Below, piece after piece: positions 33,631-42,270 of a DNA stretch of 64,000 nucleotides (positions are counted from its first letter, which is position 1; each line of letters begins with the position of its first letter). Source of the DNA: Alphaproteobacteria bacterium (GTDB lineage: Bacteria > Pseudomonadota > Alphaproteobacteria > Micavibrionales > Micavibrionaceae). The notes under the pieces are model-generated. The model had not been told where the DNA came from. It saw only the letters and a program-made list of their open reading frames with translations, and made no database searches. The stretch is taken from NCBI GenBank assembly GCA_020442475.1, contig JAGRKA010000002.1, forward strand, positions 1 to 64,000. Direction: 5' to 3'. Position numbers and translations under genes: made by a program.

Positions 33631-34206
33631 ATGAACAAACCGCTGGTCGTTCAGAGAAAAGTCGCCGTTTTGGTTGCAAACGGTTTTATCGAGCGCGATT
33701 TAACGCGCATTCAGCAATATATGTTGCCTTTGGGCGCTGATTTACGGATTGTTAGCATGGATCACGGGTTGGTCAATAGCTGGGACGGTACCGGATGGGG
33801 GCTAAATTTTGCAGCGGATAAAACGCTGAATACGGCTTTGGCCGCAGACTTCTCAATGCTGGTTATCCCCGGCGGTCGCCGCAGCGTTGAAAAGCTGAAA
33901 CTGACAGCCCATACAAGGCGCTTTATTGGAGGGTTTCTAGAGTCGGGCAAGCCTGTTGTAGCTTTAAACGATTCTCTCGATTTGCTGGTTCATGCCGAAA
34001 AGCTGAGCGGAATGCGCGTGGCTGGTCCTCAAGAACTCCGTGAGATGGCGATTGCAGCCGGTGCAGATTGGAGCGATGAAGAAACAGCCGTCTGTGATAA
34101 TCTGATGACTGGAATTTTAGACGACACGACGGCGGAGCCGTTCCTTAGCGTGTTATCCGCATTTCTCATTGAAATGGAAGATCATCAGGAGGCGGTTGCC
34201 GCTTAG
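33631..34206 (+). CDS. DJ-1/PfpI-family protein lacking the nucleophile cysteine
   Basis: A 191-aa protein with the class I amidotransferase-like fold: opening VAVLVANGFIERDL, then LVIPGG with the family's glycine turn. At the nucleophile elbow the family reads A-(I/V)-C-H-G; here it is VALNDSLDLL, with N113 in place of cysteine and Asp in place of the following histidine. The elbow lacks its nucleophile, so protease, glyoxalase or chaperone chemistry that depends on it should be absent. AAGGAG precedes the ATG. The protein may be a binding or regulatory descendant. prfB follows 72 bases later. Confidence 0.85.
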   Translation: MNKPLVVQRKVAVLVANGFIERDLTRIQQYMLPLGADLRIVSMDHGLVNSWDGTGWGLNFAADKTLNTALAADFSMLVIPGGRRSVEKLKLTAHTRRFIGGFLESGKPVVALNDSLDLLVHAEKLSGMRVAGPQELREMAIAAGADWSDEETAVCDNLMTGILDDTTAEPFLSVLSAFLIEMEDHQEAVAA

Positions 34207-34277
34207 CAAAGCCTTTTATGCCATGGGGAGCCCACGGGTGGCTTTTCGACAAACCTGTTCGGGGGAGGGGCGCCAAA

Positions 34278-35406
34278 ATGCGTATGGAAATCGAAGCGAT
34301 TGTCAGGGATATTGAAAATGCCCTGACATTGCTAAGGAGGCATCTTTGACTGGGATCGCGCGCTCAAACGCTTGGAGGAGCTCGATTCGTTAAGCGAAAA
34401 CCCTGATTTATGGTCCGATCCGGATAAAGCCCAGAATATCATGAAAGAGCGCACGCGGCTTGATCAGCAGATCGGCGGCGTGAAGCATGCCGAGCAGACT
34501 CTCAAGGATAATGTAGACTTTATCGCTTTGGGCGAGGAGGAGGGCGATCCGGAGGTTGTTGCTGAGGCTGAAAGGGTGCTTGAAAATCTCAAGGCAGAGG
34601 TTGAGCGCAGGCAGCTTGAAAGTATGCTGTCCGGTGAGGCTGACTCTTGTGATGCGTACCTTCAGGTCAATGCCGGGGCCGGTGGGACTGAGGCGCAGGA
34701 TTGGGCCGATATGATCTTGAGAATGTATATCCGCTGGGCCGAGCAACACGGACATAAAGTCTCTTTGCTTGAAAAGAGCGACGGCGAGGAGGCAGGCCTA
34801 AAATCCGCTACGATCAGGATCGAAGGGGAAAATGCCTATGGCTGGTTGAAAGCCGAAACAGGTGTTCACAGGCTGGTACGGATATCTCCTTTTGATTCGA
34901 GTGCGCGGCGCCATACAAGCTTTGCATCTGTTTCCGTGTCGCCTGTAGTGGATGAGTCTATCGAGATTGAAATCGAGGATAAAGATTTACGGATCGATAC
35001 GTATCGTTCCCAAGGCGCAGGCGGCCAACACGTTAACACAACGGACAGCGCCGTGCGTATCACACATATCCCGACAGGGATTGTTGCGGCCTGTCAGAGC
35101 GAGCGGTCCCAACACCAGAACCGGGCGCATGCTATGGCGCTTCTCAAGGCCAGATTATACGAAGAAGAGCTGCGCAAGCGTGAGGAGGAGCAGGCCCGAA
35201 TTCATGGTGAAAAGACAGATATAGGTTGGGGACATCAGATTCGCTCCTACGTCTTACACCCCTACCAGATGGTTAAGGATGCGCGTACCGGCGTTGAAAC
35301 GACGGCGTCTCAAGCGGTGCTGGATGGAGATTTGGATATGTTTTTAGAGGCCTCTCTTGCACACAGGCTGAGTACGGGGGGGGCGGAGTCTGGTGGGAAA
35401 GATTGA
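34278..35406 (+). CDS. prfB: Peptide chain release factor 2, made by +1 programmed frameshifting
   Basis: RF2 terminates translation at UGA and UAA. The gene is in two overlapping frames. Codons 1-23 start at the ATG at 34278 (after a GGGGGAGGGG ribosome-binding site) and end at an in-frame TGA at 34347. The rest runs in the +1 frame from 34348 to 35406. The product is 375 aa. The second part has the tripeptide anticodon SPF in VRISPFDSS and the GGQ motif in SQGAGGQHVNTTDS. Annotation that starts at 34372 is truncated. A strong promoter for the next gene overlaps the stop. Confidence 0.97.
34334..34350 (+). promoter_or_regulatory. prfB programmed +1 frameshift site
   Basis: AAGGAGG (34334-34340) acts as an internal Shine-Dalgarno three bases before the slippery CTT TGA C (34344-34350). 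Ribosomes pause at TGA when RF2 is scarce, slip by one base, and continue into GAC. The layout (SD, three bases, CTT-TGA-C) is the same as in the well-studied E. coli prfB site. Confidence 0.95.
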
Positions 35407-35431
35407 AAATTATCTGTGTCCTGCCTATGAT
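35403..35431 (+). promoter_or_regulatory. Promoter for the TcpQ-like gene
   Basis: A -35 element TTGAAA (35403-35408) and -10 TATGAT (35426-35431) have an ideal 17-base spacer. The -10 lies inside a short palindrome GCCTAT-G-ATAGGC (35423-35435), which might also serve as an operator. The ATG at 35461 is preceded by AGAAGGAG. The promoter overlaps the prfB stop codon. Confidence 0.6.
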
Positions 35432-35460
35432 AGGCGCTCTAACCCGAGAAGGAGAATAAG

Positions 35461-36060
35461 ATGCGTTACCTGACCGCGATCGCTTTGGTGCCTGGAACCG
35501 TTCTGATTCTGGGGGGGCAGGGGCTCTACGCCGCTCATGCCGAGGAGCGTCTTATAGACCCTTATCCTTTATCCGATGCTGCGGCACCGGATATAGCGCC
35601 ACAGCATGAGGTGTCATCACAAACTCTGGAGAAGAGCAAGGAGAAGAAGCCGCTCAAAATTATCCTCCTGCCGTCCAAAGAGGATCGCGAGGCAAGCCGG
35701 GCGCAAGCGGCCCGCGAGGCGCTTGAGGCGGTTTTCGTTCCTGAAACACAGGCGCAGGCCCTCTCTTCCTCTGTGCCGGCAGCGGGATACGAGGGTTCAT
35801 GGGAGGCTCCTGTAGGGGCGGATCTTTCACAAACGCTTGCGGCATGGTCCGAGGAGGGTGGCGCTGATCTTGTCTGGGATACGCAAGAGCGCTTTATTCT
35901 AAGGGAGCCGTTGCAAATCAAGGGCCCTTACGAAAATGCGGTTCAGGCTGCGCTGGACCAGTATAGAAATGATGCTTTGCGCCCTGTTGCGCGGCTTCAT
36001 GTGGATGAAACGACAGGTGAGCGGGTGCTTGTCGTTAGGGTCTCTGGGCAACGTTTTTAA
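35461..36060 (+). CDS. Exported TcpQ-like (toxin-coregulated pilus biosynthesis Q family) protein
   Basis: A 199-aa protein with a signal peptide (cleavage near AAHA, residue 27). A low-complexity polar linker (about 28-115, rich in Q, A, S, E, K) follows. A C-terminal domain near residues 117-197 reads WEAPVGADLSQTLAAWSEEG, then LVWDTQERFILREPLQI. That order of a GADLxxTLxxW helix and two strands matches the TcpQ/PilL C-terminal domain, also seen near secretins and envelope-spanning machines. No pilus or secretin gene is adjacent. It sits directly before the 909-aa coiled-coil protein, 140 bases apart. Confidence 0.8.
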   Translation: MRYLTAIALVPGTVLILGGQGLYAAHAEERLIDPYPLSDAAAPDIAPQHEVSSQTLEKSKEKKPLKIILLPSKEDREASRAQAAREALEAVFVPETQAQALSSSVPAAGYEGSWEAPVGADLSQTLAAWSEEGGADLVWDTQERFILREPLQIKGPYENAVQAALDQYRNDALRPVARLHVDETTGERVLVVRVSGQRF

Positions 36061-36200
36061 TATTTAGGATTTTCTTATCCACAGGCAAGCCTTCCAGCCC
36101 TATCCAGCGATTTTAATTTAGAGTGAGCCGTTGTAGGCTTTGGCAAAGGTTTATCTGGAAGAATCGCCTTTCTTCCCACCTATGTTCGGAGCCCTCTATC

Positions 36201-38930
36201 ATGCGTATTCGCCCCCTTCTTTTATCGTCTGCCGCGGCTATCGCGGTTTTATTAGGCTCGACTTTCGCGATACCCGGCGCTTTAGCACAGAAAGGAGGCA
36301 TATTATCCCCGTCTTCTCAGTGGGTTGTTACGAAAGCGGGAGATCAACCGGATAGTGCAGGCACATATTGTGCTCTGGCTAAGAGATTTCAGTCGGGCGC
36401 CGTATTAACCGTTGCGCGTAATCAAGCCGGAGAGAGCTCTTTGGCTGTGAACTTTCATTCCCGGCAGTTTGATGTAAACCGTTCTATCCCTGTTACGCTG
36501 GACCCCGGCGTGGGGCAGCAGCGGGATTATGAAATTGTTCCCGCGTCAGATAAGGCGCTTGTGGTCAGGATGGGGGTGGATTCGACTTTTTTTGATGCGC
36601 TTGAGAAAACCGGATATTTGCGGGCGGAAATTGAAGGGCGCTCTTATAATTTTGATCTGGCGGATATTGAGCGTGGGCAGGGGCAGCTTGCGGCCTGTGT
36701 CGCTAACCTCGTAACACCGGCAGCCGGTGAGGAGGTGGACGGTTCCGGCGACGCATACCGCGATGAAATTAATGCACTCCGGCAACAAGTCGAGGCGTTA
36801 AAGCGGCAAAATGACGATTTGAGGCAAGCTGGGCAGGGAGATATCGCCTCTTTTTCTTCTGATCCTGAGCAGGAGAGGGTATTGGAAGGGCTCAAAGCGG
36901 AGAATGTACGCTTGAGAGAGGCCGTACAGGATTATAACGGCGAGAAGGCGCATGGCCGGGAGCAGATAGCTTCATTAGAGGCACGCATTCAGGCGCTTGA
37001 GGCTGAAAATAAGATTTTGTCGGGTAATGTCGAGCAGAATCGGGCGGAGGCGCAGTCGCATTTCGAAGCAGAAATGCGGCGTTATCAAGATGAAAATGCT
37101 GACCTTAAGGCTGAGCTGAATAAGGTGAAAGCGCTGTCGCAGGCTGCTGAGCTTCAATTGACGGCGATACAGGCTGAAACTTCGCAGGATACCGGGGCGG
37201 CTCTGAAGGCCTTACAGGCCGAAAAAGAGCAACTTACGCTCGCGCTTGCTGAAGCGAACCATGCGTTGGAGTCTGCACAGGCAGATAGGGAGCAGGCTTT
37301 GGAAAAGGCGGCGACTGCCGTGGACAAAACAGCATCTTTGGAGGAATCTACAGCGCAGATTGAGGCTGCGCGGCTTGAGGCTGAACAAATCAGGGCTGAG
37401 CGCTTAAAGGCTGACGAGGCGCTACAAGCAGCCTCCCTGCGGGTTACGGCTCTGGAAGAAGATTTAGGGCGCATGCAGCAGGAGAATAAGAAACTCATTG
37501 CCCAAATAGCAGCGCTGGAGGCTGATAAGGCACAGGCTTCAGCCGGGCAAGCAGAGGAGGTGGCTGCGCTGAGAGCGGATAATAAACGCCTTCAGGCCGA
37601 TATAGCAGAGAAATTGCTGGCTTTTGAGCAGGAGAGAGGTGAGCATGAGATTGCGCTGACGGCTTTGAGGCAGGATAATGAAACATTACAAGAGGATAAC
37701 AAAAGGCTGCGCACCGCCTTGGCTGAACAAGAAATAGCCTCGCAGCAGGCCCTTAACCGCTTAGAGGCTAGTGCCGCAGAGGGGGCGGGTGAGGAGGCTG
37801 GATTAACACACGCTGAGGCCGAGATATTACGCGAAGAAAACACACGCTTGAAGGCGGACATGGAGGCGCTGGAAGCGCGTTTACAAAGTGCTGATCTTGA
37901 AAAGCAAAAAGAGATGCAGGATCTTGCCCGGCAATATATCCGTGTGAAGCGCCTGTATGAAGATAGCCTTGCTCGTCAGGCCGCGCCGACGGTAGAGAGT
38001 ATGAACAATAATGAAGCTGAGGGCGGCGAAATTCTTAAAGCTCAAAAAGTTTCCGCAGTCGTTTCAACCCTATCTGGGGAACCTGTCGCCGTTTCTTCGC
38101 AGCCTGTGCCGGAGGAGAGCACGGTTGAAATCAAAGTTGCAGACAGTAGTGATATCGCTCTTACGGAGGCGCAGCGCTTTGAAGAAGGTATGAAAGTGCA
38201 CAGAGTCGAGGAGCCCATGCCGATTCTTCCAGAGAAGGTAGAGGAGGGCACCTCAGGTGATCAATCTGTAGCGCATGAACAAGATTTAGGCGCTCAGGAG
38301 AAGGGCCGTGCAGCCCCGTCCGCCTATGCGATTCTACCGGAAGGACTTGTGCCACTGGGGGAACCGGAAAATACTTCAACTGCCGTTGTGGAAGAAAGAC
38401 CCGAGAGTTTTCCATTTGACCGCCGTGACAGCGCCGTAGATCATCATCCTTTATCGTCTTCTGCGGCGGAAGGGGGGCTTTACAGGCCATCCTTTGCTTT
38501 GGAAGAGTTGCTCGATCAGGCTCAATTGGTGCGATCTGCACATCTGGATGTCGTTCAGGCTGCGTCCGGACCGGATATGCTGGCCTATCAGTGGAAAGAG
38601 GACAAAGTTTTTGCTTCGGCGGAACAAAAACCGTTGCCGGATAGTGCAGCGTTTGATCATTTTGTTATGGATTATCTTCAGCGGACACAAGCGCGCTGCC
38701 CTTCCGCAAATTTTGCTATCCTTCCTGATGATACTGCGCAGTCGGGGGGCATGCGGATTGATAGCTATGAGGTAGCATGTGTTGGCGATGGCGTTTCTTC
38801 ATCTGCATCGTTACTGTTCTTCAACAAGGACGGAACCTTTACAGCTATGGCGCATGAGGCCCCGACTGAAAATATGGAAGAGGCTATGACCTTGCGTGAT
38901 CGTGTATTTAAAGCGATCACAGAATCTTAA
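36201..38930 (+). CDS. Exported long coiled-coil protein of unknown function (909 aa)
   Basis: I do not recognise the family. The ATG at 36201 begins a signal peptide (cleavage near ALA, residue 29). An N-terminal domain (about 30-170) has cysteines C57 and C166. A coiled coil of roughly 430 residues (about 195-625) follows, with regular Leu/Asn heptads such as LRADNKRLQADI and LREENTRLKADM. A disordered acidic linker (about 635-770) leads to a C-terminal domain with C833 and C860. Cysteine pairs at each end would suit disulfide bonds in the periplasm. An upstream in-frame ATG at 36123 would add 26 residues ahead of the signal peptide and is unlikely. Confidence 0.88.
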   Translation: MRIRPLLLSSAAAIAVLLGSTFAIPGALAQKGGILSPSSQWVVTKAGDQPDSAGTYCALAKRFQSGAVLTVARNQAGESSLAVNFHSRQFDVNRSIPVTLDPGVGQQRDYEIVPASDKALVVRMGVDSTFFDALEKTGYLRAEIEGRSYNFDLADIERGQGQLAACVANLVTPAAGEEVDGSGDAYRDEINALRQQVEALKRQNDDLRQAGQGDIASFSSDPEQERVLEGLKAENVRLREAVQDYNGEKAHGREQIASLEARIQALEAENKILSGNVEQNRAEAQSHFEAEMRRYQDENADLKAELNKVKALSQAAELQLTAIQAETSQDTGAALKALQAEKEQLTLALAEANHALESAQADREQALEKAATAVDKTASLEESTAQIEAARLEAEQIRAERLKADEALQAASLRVTALEEDLGRMQQENKKLIAQIAALEADKAQASAGQAEEVAALRADNKRLQADIAEKLLAFEQERGEHEIALTALRQDNETLQEDNKRLRTALAEQEIASQQALNRLEASAAEGAGEEAGLTHAEAEILREENTRLKADMEALEARLQSADLEKQKEMQDLARQYIRVKRLYEDSLARQAAPTVESMNNNEAEGGEILKAQKVSAVVSTLSGEPVAVSSQPVPEESTVEIKVADSSDIALTEAQRFEEGMKVHRVEEPMPILPEKVEEGTSGDQSVAHEQDLGAQEKGRAAPSAYAILPEGLVPLGEPENTSTAVVEERPESFPFDRRDSAVDHHPLSSSAAEGGLYRPSFALEELLDQAQLVRSAHLDVVQAASGPDMLAYQWKEDKVFASAEQKPLPDSAAFDHFVMDYLQRTQARCPSANFAILPDDTAQSGGMRIDSYEVACVGDGVSSSASLLFFNKDGTFTAMAHEAPTENMEEAMTLRDRVFKAITES

Positions 38931-39051
38931 AGATAATATTCATAGAAGTTGCCTGTGACTATCTCTTGTCATCCGGAGCTTAATCTTGAGCGCAAGACGA
39001 TGTTGCGTTCTAAATACATTTTAGAATGTGTTCCCAAATCATATATTCAAA

Positions 39052-39080
39052 GCCCCCACTGTCGCGGGGGCGTGGTTTTT
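39052..39080 (+). terminator. Terminator between the coiled-coil gene and phaR
   Basis: GCCCCC (39052-39057) pairs with GGGGGC (39066-39071) across an 8-base loop and is followed by GTGGTTTTT. The strong GC stem and T-run terminate plus-strand transcription about 120 bases after the 909-aa gene. A weaker hairpin TTCTAAA/TTTAGAA (39008-39026) lies just before it. The phaR gene converges from the other side. Confidence 0.75.
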
Positions 39081-39110
39081 CTAAATGGTCAGGATGTAAG
39101 CCTTGTTTTT

Positions 39111-39665
39111 TCAGGAATTTGTTTTCTTCCGATGGTCTTCATCTGTTTCGTTAGAGGATTCCCCGGCTGCAAAGGGAGAGAACATTTTCATCGCCCGTTC
39201 GAACATCTCCATATTCTTTCTGGTGATGTCTTCGAATGAAGGTGTAGAGGAAGAAACGGAAGGAAACATACCCGGCATGTGGCCCATGCCTTCCAGAGAT
39301 TTACTGAGTTGCTCCCGGATGCTTTCCTGATTTTTAACGAAGACATCCAGCGTTTGTTCCAGATAGTTGGGAACAACAGGTTGCATGTTGTCGCCGTAAA
39401 AACTGATCAGGTTTCTAAGGAAACCAATGGGGAGAAGATTGTTGTCGTCTTTGGATTCCTGATCGAGAATAATCTGGGTCAGAACCGTACGGGTGATGTC
39501 TTCACCTGTCTTGGCATCACAGACAACGAAATCATGTCCTTCTTTGACCATCTCGCATAAATCGTCAAGAGTGACGTAGCTGCTGCGCCCTGTATCATAG
39601 AGACGACGGTTTGCATATTTTTTGATGATCGTGGGCTCTCCGGCCCCGCGTCTTGTCCTGGCCAT
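39111..39665 (-). CDS. phaR: PHA synthesis repressor PhaR
   Basis: A 184-aa repressor that binds PHA granules and the promoters of phasin and PHA genes. The DNA-binding N-terminal domain is unmistakable: TIIKKYANRRLYDTGRSSYV, then TLDDLCEMVKEGHDFVVCD and DITRTVLTQIILDQE. A poly-polar C-terminal region ends with SNETDEDHRKKTNS. It is divergent from phaC, with a palindrome in the shared upstream region that is a candidate self-regulating operator. Confidence 0.95.
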   Translation of the reverse strand: MARTRRGAGEPTIIKKYANRRLYDTGRSSYVTLDDLCEMVKEGHDFVVCDAKTGEDITRTVLTQIILDQESKDDNNLLPIGFLRNLISFYGDNMQPVVPNYLEQTLDVFVKNQESIREQLSKSLEGMGHMPGMFPSVSSSTPSFEDITRKNMEMFERAMKMFSPFAAGESSNETDEDHRKKTNS

Positions 39666-39746
39666 TTTAAACCTACCTTTTTAAAATGCTGCAATGAAGT
39701 ATAAAACCCATTATGCACAATTTTTCTGAATTGAAAAGCCTTCTGT

Positions 39747-39764
39747 GTTATGCTTTGGCATAAC
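39747..39764. promoter_or_regulatory. Palindrome between phaR and phaC, candidate operator
   Basis: GTTATGC (39747-39753), spacer TTTG, GCATAAC (39758-39764): a perfect 7-base inverted repeat in the divergent phaR/phaC control region, overlapping a -10-like TATGCT. Its TGC...GCA core is the type of sequence bound by PhaR in Paracoccus, as I recall. A stem followed by CTTTTT also resembles a short terminator, but a terminator between divergent genes makes little sense. Confidence 0.5.
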
Positions 39765-39802
39765 CTTTTTATGTTGCAGATATGTTTCGTGGAAGATGTG
39801 AA

Positions 39803-40954
39803 ATGGACCGTTCAAAAATACGTGCTTTATCACCCCATATTGGAATGGTGTCTTCATACTGGAGGCATGTGTATGCGAATGAGCATGAGGATGATATAGG
39901 AGGCGCTGCTTCTTGCACAATAGAGTGCATGATGAAAGGTGTTCAGGCTTATCGTGCGCATCCTTATGAAAGGGTGCCGGGTGATACCGAAATATTGTGG
40001 CAAGAGGGCTCCGTCAAACTGCTTGCATTGCAAGAGGCCGATGTAGCGCGAGACACTAAAAAGGACGTGCCTGTTATTCTTCTTATTCCATCCCTGATTA
40101 ATCGTGCCTTTATATTCGATCTTAAAAAAGAGCGTTCTTTTTTGCGCTGGCTTAACGGGCAGGGAGCTAAGGCCTATTTGCTTGACTGGGGAGAGTTGAG
40201 CGAAGATCAGGATTTGCATTGTGTCGAGGATGTCATTGAAAAATATTTGCTGGCAGCTACGCGTTATCTTGCGGAAAAAGAAGGCCGGCCCGTTCATGCG
40301 TTGGGCTATTGCCTTGGCGGCACGCTTTTGGTTGGCGCGGCTGCGCATACACCGTCTTTGTTTTCGTCACTGACTTTACTAGCAGCGCCATGGGATTTTC
40401 ATGCAGGTTCGCAGGCGCTTTTGAAGCGTGTGCAGTTTTGGACGCTCTCCGCATTACAGGCTATAGATGTTGAGAAAAAAATGCCACCGGAATGGGTGCA
40501 GGCGCTCTTTGCATCTTTGGACCCTATGTTCACAGTTGAGAAATTTTCAAAATTTTCACAGATGGATCAGGGGGCAGAGGAGGCTGAGTTATTCGTCGCT
40601 GTTGAGGACTGGTTGAATGATGGCGTAGCGCTTCCTGCCGGCGTAGCAAAAGAATGCATTGAAAACTGGTTTTTAAAAAATGAAACCGGTGAGGAGGCAT
40701 GGTGCATTTCGGGGCAGAATGTAGGACCTCAAAATTTACCTATGCCTGTATGCGTTGTTACATCCCGTAAGGACAGGTTGGTTGAATATGAGACGGCAAT
40801 TCCTCTTGCCAAAAATATTCCGGGTGCCGAGATTTTGGACCCTGAGTGCGGGCATATCGGGATGATTGCCGGGCGTAATTCTGTCGAGAATGTATGGCCA
40901 AAAATTCTAGACTTTATATATAGGCATGATACTTGCAAAGTTCCTGCGGCCTGA
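39803..40954 (+). CDS. PhaC-type polyhydroxyalkanoate synthase, short form
   Basis: A 383-aa alpha/beta-hydrolase with the PHA-synthase nucleophile elbow GYCLGG (C170), the aspartate segment SRKDRLVEY and the histidine in CGHIGMIAG, which together form the Cys-Asp-His triad. PVILLIPSLINRAFIFDL and KAYLLDWG are typical PhaC phrases. The length is much shorter than class I enzymes (about 590 aa) and lacks their N-terminal domain; it resembles class III size (about 355 aa), yet no phaE lies nearby. The ATG at 39803 has GGAAG upstream; an ATG at 39782 would add seven residues. phaA follows 46 bases later. Confidence 0.82.
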   Translation: MDRSKIRALSPHIGMVSSYWRHVYANEHEDDIGGAASCTIECMMKGVQAYRAHPYERVPGDTEILWQEGSVKLLALQEADVARDTKKDVPVILLIPSLINRAFIFDLKKERSFLRWLNGQGAKAYLLDWGELSEDQDLHCVEDVIEKYLLAATRYLAEKEGRPVHALGYCLGGTLLVGAAAHTPSLFSSLTLLAAPWDFHAGSQALLKRVQFWTLSALQAIDVEKKMPPEWVQALFASLDPMFTVEKFSKFSQMDQGAEEAELFVAVEDWLNDGVALPAGVAKECIENWFLKNETGEEAWCISGQNVGPQNLPMPVCVVTSRKDRLVEYETAIPLAKNIPGAEILDPECGHIGMIAGRNSVENVWPKILDFIYRHDTCKVPAA

Positions 40955-41000
40955 TATTGTGCGGCAGGGGTAACATGAATAAGCAAAGGATGAATTTACG

Positions 41001-42215
41001 ATGAGTGCGGATGACAAAGCGATAGTGATTGTGTCAGCAAAGCGGACGGCGATTGGTGCGCTGGGCGGTGGTTTGAAAACGGTCGATGCTGTTGAGTTGG
41101 GGAAGAGCGCAATCAATGCTGCGCTTGAGGAGGTATCGCTGAATGCAAGTGACGTTGATGAGGTAATCATGGGGCAGGTTTTGACGGCTGGAGTGGGACA
41201 AAACCCTGCGCGTCAAAGTGCCATCCGTGCGGGTGTTCCGGAAGACCGGATCGCTGTGACCGTCAATCAGGTTTGCGGGTCCGGTCTGCGCAGCATCGCT
41301 CTGGGGATGCAGTCTATTTTAGTTGGAGACTCCTCTGTCGTCGTCGCGGGCGGTCAAGAAAATATGAGCCGTTCGCCGCATTGTATTTTGATGCGCGAAG
41401 GGATCAAGTTCGGCGAAGCCAAGATGGATGATACGATGATCCGTGACGGGCTGTGGGATGTTTTTAACGATTACCACATGGGGATTACGGCGGAAAATAT
41501 TGCCGAGCGTTACCAGATTACGCGGGGCGATCAGGACGGTTTTGCCGCGCGTTCCCAGAACCGGGCAGAAGCAGCGATTGCCGCCGGAAAGTTTAAGGCG
41601 GAAATCGTACCTGTAACGATCAAAACGCGTAAGGGAGAAACCGTATTCGATACGGATGAATTCCCACGGGCGGGCGTTACACCGGAAGGTCTGGGCGCAT
41701 TAAAGCCGGCCTTCAAGAAAGACGGGACGGTTACAGCGGGGAATGCTTCCGGGATTAATGACGGCGGTGCAGCCGTTATTCTCATGACGCAAGGCGAAGC
41801 CCGCAAGCGTGGTCTTGTGCCATTGGCGCGGATTGCCTCATGGGCCAGTGCGGGTGTTGATCCGAGTCTGATGGGCACGGGGCCAATTCCGGCATCGCGC
41901 AAGGCACTGGAAAAAGCCGGGTGGAGTGTTGCCGATCTTGATCTCATCGAGTCCAACGAAGCATTCGCTGCGCAGGCTTGTTGCGTAATGAAAGAGATGG
42001 GTTTTGATCCGGAGAAAACAAACGTCAATGGTGGTGCGATTGCATTGGGTCATCCGATCGGTGCTTCGGGGACACGGGTTCTTGTGACGTTGCTCCATGA
42101 AATGGCGCGCCGCGACTCTCAAAAAGGTCTTGCGACTTTGTGTATTGGCGGCGGCATGGGGATCGCTATGTGCGTCGAGCGTCCATCCGGTGATGAGTGG
42201 AAAAAAGTAGCTTAA
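41001..42215 (+). CDS. phaA: Acetyl-CoA C-acetyltransferase (beta-ketothiolase)
   Basis: A 404-aa thiolase that condenses two acetyl-CoA to acetoacetyl-CoA, the first PHB step. Catalytic segments are all present: the active-site cysteine in [15 protein letters not shown], the histidine in [16 protein letters not shown], and the second cysteine in [27 protein letters not shown] is the usual conserved helix. AAGGATG precedes the ATG. It is followed by phaB, and the order phaC-phaA-phaB is the common PHB operon order. Confidence 0.95.
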   Translation: MSADDKAIVIVSAKRTAIGALGGGLKTVDAVELGKSAINAALEEVSLNASDVDEVIMGQVLTAGVGQNPARQSAIRAGVPEDRIAVTVNQVCGSGLRSIALGMQSILVGDSSVVVAGGQENMSRSPHCILMREGIKFGEAKMDDTMIRDGLWDVFNDYHMGITAENIAERYQITRGDQDGFAARSQNRAEAAIAAGKFKAEIVPVTIKTRKGETVFDTDEFPRAGVTPEGLGALKPAFKKDGTVTAGNASGINDGGAAVILMTQGEARKRGLVPLARIASWASAGVDPSLMGTGPIPASRKALEKAGWSVADLDLIESNEAFAAQACCVMKEMGFDPEKTNVNGGAIALGHPIGASGTRVLVTLLHEMARRDSQKGLATLCIGGGMGIAMCVERPSGDEWKKVA

Positions 42216-42270
42216 TTTAATTTCATGAAAATTTTGTAGACGGACACTATATATAAGGAGTTCACAGTAA

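Noticed and set aside
34372-35406. prfB starting at the TTG at 34372
   Set aside because: This frame opens 24 bases after the frameshift junction. The upstream SD, CTTTGAC and leader frame show the true start is at 34278.
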